Below the pieces are notes generated by a model, which was not told the DNA's origin, made no database searches, and saw only the letters and a list, made by a program, of their open reading frames with translations. A stretch of DNA of 64,000 bases from Phycicoccus jejuensis (GTDB lineage Bacteria; Actinomycetota; Actinomycetes; Actinomycetales; Dermatophilaceae). Location of the stretch: the NCBI RefSeq assembly GCF_000720925.1, contig NZ_JOEE01000001.1, positions 721,253 through 785,252 of the forward strand, in the 5' to 3' direction. Shown one piece after another: positions 58,372 to 64,000 of this stretch. Every line of letters starts with the position of its first letter. Positions within the stretch are counted from its first letter, which is position 1. A program made the position numbers and the translations under genes.

Positions 58372-58485
58372 TGAACGTCGGTCACGTGTGCGTTCTGCAT
58401 GGTGCGTCCTGCGAAGCAGCACGGGGCCGATTTCCATGGGCGGTCCGACCTGACGAAGGGCTGCCCAACGGCGGATTGAGAGGGT

Positions 58486-58707
58486 ATGGCCAAGAAGGAC
58501 GGCGTCATCGAGATCGAGGGCACGATCGTCGAGGCACTCCCGAACGCGATGTTCCGGGTTGAGCTCACGAACGGTCACAAGGTGCTCGCGCACATCTCCG
58601 GCAAGATGCGGCAGCACTACATCCGGATCCTCCCCGAGGACCGTGTGGTGGTGGAGCTGAGCCCGTACGACCTGACTCGCGGCCGCATCGTCTTCCGCTA
58701 CCGCTGA
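58486..58707 (+). CDS. infA: Translation initiation factor IF-1
   Basis: 73 aa, standard length. [23 protein letters not shown], and the OB fold ends [12 protein letters not shown]. First of the alpha-operon-type block. Confidence 0.98.
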   Translation: MAKKDGVIEIEGTIVEALPNAMFRVELTNGHKVLAHISGKMRQHYIRILPEDRVVVELSPYDLTRGRIVFRYR

Positions 58708-58735
58708 GACACATCGACGAGACAGCAAAGGCGAC

Positions 58736-58849
58736 ATGAAGGTTCAGCCGAGCGTCAAGAAGATCTGTGACAAGTGCAAGGTGATCCGCCGCAACGGCCG
58801 GGTCATGGTGATCTGCGAGAACCTGCGCCACAAGCAGCGCCAGGGCTGA
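58736..58849 (+). CDS. rpmJ: 50S ribosomal protein bL36, zinc form
   Basis: 37 aa. [20 protein letters not shown]; CxxC, then a further Cys and a His in VICENLRH form the zinc ribbon. 28 bp after infA. The 214-bp gap to rpsM holds no supported gene. Confidence 0.96.
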   Translation: MKVQPSVKKICDKCKVIRRNGRVMVICENLRHKQRQG

Positions 58850-59063
58850 CGCGAGTCAGACGCACCACCGCCCGCGAGGGCCGCACGGGTCGACGATCCG
58901 AGCACGCAGAAGAGAAGCACGCAGCACCCGACCCCCGACGGGTCACCTGGATGGCAGGTGGACGCGGGACGTCACCCCCGGCCCGGAGGCCGGGGACCGG
59001 ACCAGGATGGCCGGACCGGTGCTGCTCCAGACCTCCGGACACCACGAGAAGGAACATCCCCAC

Positions 59064-59441
59064 ATGGCACGTCTGATGGGCGTCGACCTCCCGCGCGACA
59101 AGCGCGCCGAGGTCGCACTGACCTACATCTTCGGAGTCGGGAAGACCAGCGCGCAGAAGGCCCTCGCGGCCACCGGCGTCTCCGCCGACACCCGGGTCAA
59201 GGACCTCGGTGACGACGACCTGGTCAAGCTCCGCGACTGGATCGAGGAGAACCTCAAGGTCGAGGGTGACCTGCGGCGCGAGGTCGCCGCGGACATCCGC
59301 CGCAAGGTCGAGATCGGGTCCTACGAGGGCCTGCGTCACCGCCGGGGCCTCCCCGTCCGGGGCCAGCGGACCAAGACCAACGCGCGGACCCGCAAGGGCC
59401 CCAAGCGCACCGTGGCCGGCAAGAAGAAGGCCGGTAAGTGA
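59064..59441 (+). CDS. rpsM: 30S ribosomal protein uS13
   Basis: 125 aa from ATG 59064 ([22 protein letters not shown]), with GAAGGAA upstream. [24 protein letters not shown] at the C-terminal tail contacts tRNA. A 19-residue upstream extension in frame is not conserved. Confidence 0.98.
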   Translation: MARLMGVDLPRDKRAEVALTYIFGVGKTSAQKALAATGVSADTRVKDLGDDDLVKLRDWIEENLKVEGDLRREVAADIRRKVEIGSYEGLRHRRGLPVRGQRTKTNARTRKGPKRTVAGKKKAGK

Positions 59442-59499
59442 CCTGCGCCTGACGCGCGTCACGCCACCACCGCTTCCGAAGACTTCGTAGGAGAAACAC

Positions 59500-59904
59500 A
59501 TGCCTCCCAAGGGACGCAACACCGGCGCCAAGAAGGTGCGCCGCAAGGAGAAGAAGAACGTCGCCGTGGGCCAGGCCCACATCAAGAGCACGTTCAACAA
59601 CACGATCATCTCGATCACCGACCCCACCGGTGCCGTCATCTCCTGGGCCTCCGCCGGCCAGGTGGGCTTCAAGGGGTCGCGCAAGTCCACGCCGTTCGCC
59701 GCGCAGACCGCCGCCGAGGCCGCTGCGCGCCGTGCCATGGAGCACGGGATGCGCAAGGTGGACGTCTTCGTCAAGGGCCCGGGGTCCGGTCGCGAGACCG
59801 CCATCCGCTCCCTGACCGCGGCCGGCCTCGAGGTCGGCTCGATCCAGGACGTCACCCCCCAGCCGCACAACGGCGTCCGTCCGCCCAAGCGCCGCCGCGT
59901 CTGA
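59500..59904 (+). CDS. rpsK: 30S ribosomal protein uS11
   Basis: 134 aa. [22 protein letters not shown] and the C-terminal [18 protein letters not shown] platform segment. Normal length. Confidence 0.98.
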   Translation: MPPKGRNTGAKKVRRKEKKNVAVGQAHIKSTFNNTIISITDPTGAVISWASAGQVGFKGSRKSTPFAAQTAAEAAARRAMEHGMRKVDVFVKGPGSGRETAIRSLTAAGLEVGSIQDVTPQPHNGVRPPKRRRV

Positions 59905-59939
59905 GCGACACAAGACTTCGCGAAAGGTAAGAGAGAGAC

Positions 59940-60548
59940 ATGGCCCGTTACACCGGTCCCATCACCAAGAAGTCGCGTCGCCTGAAGACCGACCTCGTCG
60001 GCGGTGACAAGAACTTCGACCTCCGCCCGTTCCCGCCCGGCCAGCACGGCCGTCGCCGGATCCAGGAGAAGGAGTACCTGACCCAGCTCCAGGAGAAGCA
60101 GAAGGCCCGCTTCACCTACGGGGTCATGGAGAAGCAGTTCCGTCGGTACTACAAGGAGGCGGCCAACCGCCCCGGCAAGACCGGCGAGAACATCCTGACG
60201 ATCCTCGAGTCCCGTCTCGACAACGTCGTCTACCGTGCCGGCCTCGCCCGCACCCGTCGTCAGGCGCGCCAGCTCGTGACGCACGGCCACTTCGAGGTCA
60301 ACGGCGTGCGCGTCGACGTCCCGAGCTACCGGGTCGAGCAGTTCGACATCATCACCGTGCGCAAGCAGTCGGTGGAGTCGTTCCCGATCCAGCTGGCCCG
60401 CGAGACCTTCGGCGAGCGTCCGACCCCGGCCTGGATGCAGGTCGTCCCGGGCTCGCTGCAGATCCTCATCCACTCGCTGCCGACCCGTGCGCAGATCGAC
60501 ACGGTGCTCACCGAGCAGCTCATCGTCGAGTTCTACTCGAAGAACTGA
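59940..60548 (+). CDS. rpsD: 30S ribosomal protein uS4
   Basis: 202 aa. MARYTGPITKKSRRL, and the S4 RNA-binding domain LDNVVYRAGLARTRRQARQLV with HGHFEVNGVRVDVPSYRV. Lacks the N-terminal zinc cysteines (the C-minus form). GTAAGAGAG precedes it. Confidence 0.98.
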   Translation: MARYTGPITKKSRRLKTDLVGGDKNFDLRPFPPGQHGRRRIQEKEYLTQLQEKQKARFTYGVMEKQFRRYYKEAANRPGKTGENILTILESRLDNVVYRAGLARTRRQARQLVTHGHFEVNGVRVDVPSYRVEQFDIITVRKQSVESFPIQLARETFGERPTPAWMQVVPGSLQILIHSLPTRAQIDTVLTEQLIVEFYSKN

Positions 60549-60554
60549 CCTGAC

Positions 60555-60601
60555 GTCCGCGGCTGCCGGCCCCTCCTCGCGAGGGGCCGGCGACCGCGGA
60601 C
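60555..60601 (+). other. Two-tier hairpin between rpsD and rpoA
   Basis: Outer 8-bp arms 60555-60562 and 60594-60601; inner 11-bp arms 60565-60575 and 60581-60591. A possible attenuator or RNA processing site inside the alpha operon. Confidence 0.65.
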
Positions 60602-60700
60602 GAAGCCCGTCCCGGGGACCGAGCCGGGGCGGGTGCCGGGATGGTGCCCGGCGTTCACGCGGCGTCATATGGCGGTCGCCCGTGGGAAGGAAGAACCACC

Positions 60701-61735
60701 GTGCTCATCGCACAGCGTCCCGTCCTCTCCGAGGACGTCGTCTCCGAGTACCGGAGCCGTTTCAGCATCGAGCCCCTCGAGCCCGGCTTCGGCTACACGC
60801 TCGGCAACAGCCTCCGTCGCACCCTGCTCTCGAGCATCCCGGGTGCCGCGGTCACGAGCATCCGCATCGACGGCGTGCTCCACGAGTTCTCCACGATCCC
60901 CGGGGTCAAGGAGGACGTCACCGAGATCATCCTCAACGTCAAGAGCCTCGTCGTCTCCTCGGAGCACGACGAGCCGGTCGTCATGTACCTGCGCAAGCAG
61001 GGTGCGGGCGCCGTCACCGCCGCGGACATCGCGCCGCCGGCCGGTGTCGAGGTGCACAACCCCGACCTGCACATCGCGACGCTCAACGACAAGGGCACCG
61101 TCGAGATGGAGCTGACGGTCGAGCGCGGCCGCGGCTACGTCTCCGCCGTGCAGAACAAGGCCGGCGACCAGGAGATCGGCCGCATCCCGGTCGACTCCAT
61201 CTACAGCCCGGTCCTCACCGTGACCTACAAGGTCGAGGCCACCCGTGTCGAGCAGCGCACCGACTTCGACCGCCTCGTGGTCGACGTCGAGACCAAGTCC
61301 TCGATGGCCCCGCGCGACGCGCTCGCCTCGGCGGGCAAGACCCTCGTCGAGCTCTTCGGCCTGGCCCGTGAGCTCAACGTCGAGGCCGAGGGCATCGACA
61401 TGGGCCCGTCGCCGACCGACGCCGCCCTGGCCGCCGACCTCGCGCTGCCGATCGAGGACCTCGACCTCACCGTCCGGTCCTACAACTGCCTCAAGCGCGA
61501 GGGCATCCACACCGTGGGTGAGCTCGTGGGCCGCAGCGAGGCCGACCTGCTCGACATCCGCAACTTCGGTGCGAAGTCGATCGACGAGGTCAAGGCCAAG
61601 CTCGCCGGCATGAGCCTGGCGCTCAAGGACAGCCCCCCCGGGTTCGACCCGAGCATGATCGCCGACCGCTACGACGACTTCACCTTCGGTGAGGGCGAGG
61701 ACGACTCGGCGTTCGCCGAGGACGAGCAGCTCTGA
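60701..61735 (+). CDS. rpoA: DNA-directed RNA polymerase subunit alpha
   Basis: 344 aa from GTG 60701 ([19 protein letters not shown]), with GGAAGGAAG upstream. N-terminal assembly domain: [22 protein letters not shown]-terminal DNA-binding domain: [22 protein letters not shown] and [14 protein letters not shown]. The acidic terminal tail ends [11 protein letters not shown]. Confidence 0.98.
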   Translation: MLIAQRPVLSEDVVSEYRSRFSIEPLEPGFGYTLGNSLRRTLLSSIPGAAVTSIRIDGVLHEFSTIPGVKEDVTEIILNVKSLVVSSEHDEPVVMYLRKQGAGAVTAADIAPPAGVEVHNPDLHIATLNDKGTVEMELTVERGRGYVSAVQNKAGDQEIGRIPVDSIYSPVLTVTYKVEATRVEQRTDFDRLVVDVETKSSMAPRDALASAGKTLVELFGLARELNVEAEGIDMGPSPTDAALAADLALPIEDLDLTVRSYNCLKREGIHTVGELVGRSEADLLDIRNFGAKSIDEVKAKLAGMSLALKDSPPGFDPSMIADRYDDFTFGEGEDDSAFAEDEQL

Positions 61736-61773
61736 CCTAACGCCTCCCGGCACGTCACTCAAGGAGAACAGCA

Positions 61774-62472
61774 ATGCCTACCCCCACCAAGGGTCCCCGT
61801 CTCGGAGGCGGTCCCGCTCACGAGCGGCTCATCCTCGCCAACCTCGCGACGTCGCTCTTCGAGCACGACCGCATCACGACGACGGAGGCCAAGGCCAAGC
61901 GCCTGCGCCCCCTCGCCGAGCGCCTCGTCACCTTCGCCAAGCGCGGTGACCTCTCGGCCCGCCGTCGCGTGCTGACCGTCGTCCGCGACAAGGGCGTCGT
62001 CCACCGCCTCTTCGTCGAGATCGCCCCCGACATGGCGGAGCGCAACGGCGGCTACACCCGCATCACCAAGGTCGGCCCGCGCAAGGGCGACAACGCCCCG
62101 ATGGCGGTCATCGAGCTCGTCCGCGAGCCCGTCGCCAAGAAGGCCACCGTCAAGGAGGCCGAGGCCGCCACCAAGCGTGCGGCCAAGGACGCGGCGAAGG
62201 CCGAGGAGGCTCCCGTCCAGGAGACCACCACCGAGGAGACCGCTGCGGTCGAGCTCCCCGAGGGTGCCGTCGCCGCGAACGAGGACGGCTCGGGCCCCGA
62301 GGGCTACACCGTCAAGGGCAACGCGGACTCGGGCAAGTACCACGTCGAGGGCTCGCAGTGGTTCGAGCAGACCGTCGCCGAGTTCTGGTTCCAGGACGCC
62401 GCGGCCGCCGAGGCCGCCGGCTTCGAGCCGGCCGGTGGCGCCGCGGCGCAGCAGGTCGAGGACGAGGCCTGA
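61774..62472 (+). CDS. rplQ: 50S ribosomal protein bL17 with long C-terminal extension
   Basis: 232 aa; the core L17 is about 120 aa. [34 protein letters not shown] and [15 protein letters not shown] are canonical. After a Lys/Ala/Glu-rich linker (about 128-165) the tail has [20 protein letters not shown] and [14 protein letters not shown]. That segment resembles a small 'sunset'-like module found elsewhere in actinobacteria. Followed by a terminator. Confidence 0.97.
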   Translation: MPTPTKGPRLGGGPAHERLILANLATSLFEHDRITTTEAKAKRLRPLAERLVTFAKRGDLSARRRVLTVVRDKGVVHRLFVEIAPDMAERNGGYTRITKVGPRKGDNAPMAVIELVREPVAKKATVKEAEAATKRAAKDAAKAEEAPVQETTTEETAAVELPEGAVAANEDGSGPEGYTVKGNADSGKYHVEGSQWFEQTVAEFWFQDAAAAEAAGFEPAGGAAAQQVEDEA

Positions 62473-62490
62473 GCCTCCCCACGACTTGAC

Positions 62491-62530
62491 CGACGAGGGC
62501 CGTCTCCCGTGAGGGAGGCGGCCCTCGTCG
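62491..62530 (+). terminator. Terminator after rplQ
   Basis: 18-bp arms (62491-62508, 62513-62530) with one G-U pair and a 4-nt loop. Confidence 0.88.
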
Positions 62531-62545
62531 TGTCCCGGGCGCCCG

Positions 62546-62551
62546 TACGCT
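62546..62551 (+). promoter_or_regulatory. -10 element for leaderless truA
   Basis: TACGCT ends 7 nt before GTG 62559, implying a leaderless or nearly leaderless transcript. Confidence 0.55.
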
Positions 62552-62558
62552 GGACGGC

Positions 62559-63410
62559 GTGACGGTGCGCCTGCGGATCGACCTCGCCTACGACGGCACC
62601 GACTTCTCGGGGTGGGCGGCGCAGCCGGGGCTGCGGACCGTCGAGGGGGAGCTGTCGGCCGCGCTCACCACGGTCCTGCGCGCCGACGCGCCGGTGCGCG
62701 TCACCGTGGCGGGACGGACGGACGCGGGGGTGCACGCGCGGGGGCAGGTGGTGCACGCCGACGTCGACCGGGCGGCCTTCGAGCGGCTGCCGGGGCGCTC
62801 GGACCGCTCGCCGGAGGAGGCGGCGCGGACCCGGCTCGGGGGAGTGCTGCCGGCGGACGTCGTCGTGCAGCACGTCCGGGTCGCGCCCGAGGGGTTCGAC
62901 GCGCGCTTCTCCGCATTGCAGCGGCGCTACCGCTACCGGGTCTGCGACGACGCCGGGGGGATGGACCCGCTCCGGCGGCGCGACACCGTGCTCGTCCGCG
63001 ACCGGCTCGACGTGGCCGCGATGGACGCCGCCGCCGGCTCGCTCGTCGGGCTGCACGACTTCGCCGCGTTCTGCAAGCGGAGGGAGGGGGCGAGCACCGT
63101 GCGCACGCTGCTCCACTACGCCTGGGAGCGCGGGGCGGACGGCGTCCTGGAGGCGACGGTCGTGGCCGACGCGTTCTGCCACTCGATGGTGCGGGCGCTG
63201 GTGGGCGCGGTCGTGCCCGTGGGGGAGGGGCGCCACCCCGTGGCGTGGTCGCGCGAGGTGCTGCTCGCAGGGGTGCGGGACCCGCGGGTGAAGGTGATGC
63301 CGGCGCACGGCCTCTCGCTCGAGGAGGTCACCTACCCCGACCACGACTTCCTCGCGGCGCGGGCGGAGGAGGCCCGCGCGGTGCGCGTGCTGCCGGGTCA
63401 GACCGGCTGA
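62559..63410 (+). CDS. truA: tRNA pseudouridine(38-40) synthase TruA
   Basis: 283 aa from GTG 62559 (VTVRLRIDLAYDGTDFSGWA). The catalytic Asp is in AGRTDAGVHARGQ (about residue 55); RRYRYRV and FCHSMVRALVGAV are further TruA landmarks. Usual downstream neighbour of rplQ. Here an rRNA leader follows in place of rplM. Confidence 0.96.
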   Translation: MTVRLRIDLAYDGTDFSGWAAQPGLRTVEGELSAALTTVLRADAPVRVTVAGRTDAGVHARGQVVHADVDRAAFERLPGRSDRSPEEAARTRLGGVLPADVVVQHVRVAPEGFDARFSALQRRYRYRVCDDAGGMDPLRRRDTVLVRDRLDVAAMDAAAGSLVGLHDFAAFCKRREGASTVRTLLHYAWERGADGVLEATVVADAFCHSMVRALVGAVVPVGEGRHPVAWSREVLLAGVRDPRVKVMPAHGLSLEEVTYPDHDFLAARAEEARAVRVLPGQTG

Positions 63411-63461
63411 CCTGCACGGACGTCCTGGGGGAGGACCTCGGCGGCCAGCGACCGGGGAGTG

Positions 63462-63494
63462 GATTTGTGTTCTGCGCGAGGAGTCATCTACTGT
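63462..63494 (+). promoter_or_regulatory. Putative rRNA operon promoter 1
   Basis: GATTT at 63462, TTGTGT (63465-63470), 18-bp spacer, TACTGT (63489-63494). Confidence 0.6.
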
Positions 63495-63635
63495 TCTCGA
63501 CGTCAGCCCGAGAGGGAGGAACGGACACCGCAGGGAGACCTCGCGGAGGCCGGTCCCGGGGTTGGCTCCCACCAGCTCCACCCGCACGAGGTCCGCACGG
63601 ACCGGGGTGAGTGGAGAAGGGCCCGGAACGGGTGC

Positions 63636-63641
63636 TACAGT
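63636..63641 (+). promoter_or_regulatory. Putative rRNA operon promoter 2 (-10)
   Basis: TACAGT in the same GCTACAGTG context as upstream of tuf. -35 not clear. Confidence 0.45.
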
Positions 63642-63702
63642 GTGGGACACACCGCAGAGATCCAAGCGCGATCAACACCGGCCGCTCCAAGAGCGGGTCA
63701 CG

Positions 63703-63735
63703 GATTTGACGCCCAAGCATGGACGCGGGTAAGTT
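63703..63735 (+). promoter_or_regulatory. Putative rRNA operon promoter 3
   Basis: GATTT at 63703, TTGACG (63706-63711), 18-bp spacer, TAAGTT (63730-63735). The best match to a strong rrn promoter. Confidence 0.65.
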
Positions 63736-63741
63736 TGAACA

Positions 63742-64000
63742 GTTGCCTCAGCGCGACTGGGACAACACGGAACAGCCCCGGCGAGATGTTTGCAGAACAG
63801 ATCGTGGGTGCGCGTCCGGACCTTGAGAACTCAACAGCGTGTCAAGAATCGATGCCAATTTTTACCTCGTCGCATCGCTTTTTTTCCTTGCCCGTTCGGG
63901 TGGGGGTGGGAGTGGTGCCGAGTTTTTCCTTTGGTTGATGACGAACAAACAGCTTTTGCTGGTTGTTCGTGCTCAGCCGGGTTTCACACGATCTCGTGTG
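63742..64000 (+). ncRNA. 5' leader of an rRNA operon (partial; 16S lies beyond the window)
   Basis: No gene is present from 63411 to the end. The leader has CCTTGAGAACTCAACAGCGTG (63821-63841), the typical actinobacterial pre-16S processing/antitermination region, with a TTGAG/CTCAA stem. T-rich stretches follow. A 13-bp hairpin (63941-63953 with 63958-63970, one mismatch, TTTT loop) looks like boxB, and a 7-bp hairpin lies at 63985-64000. Small ORFs here are chance. Confidence 0.8.

Larger units (their letters stand above)
58074..58485 (+). other. Intergenic region between meaB and infA
   Basis: 412 bp without a gene. It holds the terminator at 58267-58307, the infA promoter near 58339-58371 and about 110 nt of infA leader. 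A near-consensus TTGACA sits near 58147 but has no convincing -10 partner. Confidence 0.8.

Noticed and set aside
63459..63938. 159-residue ORF in the rRNA leader
   Set aside because: It overlaps promoters and the processing stem, lacks a ribosome site and has no family features.

Overview
This window is from a high-GC (about 70%) Gram-positive actinobacterium. The evidence is the gene order tRNA-Trp/secE/nusG/rplKA/rplJL/rpoBC, the long acidic N-terminal extension of NusG, the long C-terminal extension of L17, the zinc-type 61-residue S14, frequent GTG and TTG starts, ATGA/GTGA overlaps, and a complete mce operon next to rpoB. The neighbourhood and protein style suggest Micrococcales, perhaps Intrasporangiaceae. 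That family assignment is inference.

Layout. 1-400: a short array of degenerate 18-bp motifs in both orientations. 0.4-3.3 kb (minus strand): an adenosine-deaminase-family enzyme, a DUF5709 protein and a class I aminotransferase. 3.5-4.3 kb: a secreted endonuclease/exonuclease/phosphatase-fold protein. 4.4-9.6 kb: tRNA-Trp, secE, nusG, rplK, rplA, a lipoprotein gene, rplJ, rplL. 9.9-20.6 kb: a ten-gene mce lipid-import operon (ATPase, two YrbE permeases, MceA-F, two Mce-associated proteins), almost all with overlapping stop and start codons. 21-28.5 kb: rpoB and rpoC. 28.6-29.8 kb: a spermidine-synthase-like methyltransferase and a GNAT acetyltransferase. 30-34.5 kb: the str operon (rpsL, rpsG, fusA, tuf). 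34.5-38.7 kb: an accessory island with a secreted protein, a LysR regulator divergent from an EamA transporter, and a decaying ArsR/MFS pair. 39.1-48.7 kb: the S10 and spc ribosomal-protein operons. 48.9-53 kb: secY, adk, a hairpin-flanked DUF559 gene, map. 53-58 kb: mutA, mutB and meaB (methylmalonyl-CoA mutase and its chaperone). 58.5-63.4 kb: infA, rpmJ, rpsM, rpsK, rpsD, rpoA, rplQ, truA. 63.4-64 kb: promoters and processing/antitermination leader of an rRNA operon whose 16S gene should begin just past the window.

How it fits together. Most of the window is the core expression machinery. Several of its transcription starts share a GATTT-anchored -35 element placed 26-27 bp from the -10 element (rplJ, rpsL, rpsJ, infA and two rRNA promoters). 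Accessory genes are inserted at operon joints: the lipoprotein between rplA and rplJ, mce between rplL and rpoB, the DUF559 cassette between adk and map, and the mutase genes between map and infA.

The most unusual items are the DUF559-type nuclease gene bracketed by two near-identical 27-bp-arm hairpins (50931-52060), the shared promoter architecture, the 38-bp-period repeat array at the left edge, and the ArsR/MFS pair that is degrading by frameshift and internal deletion.
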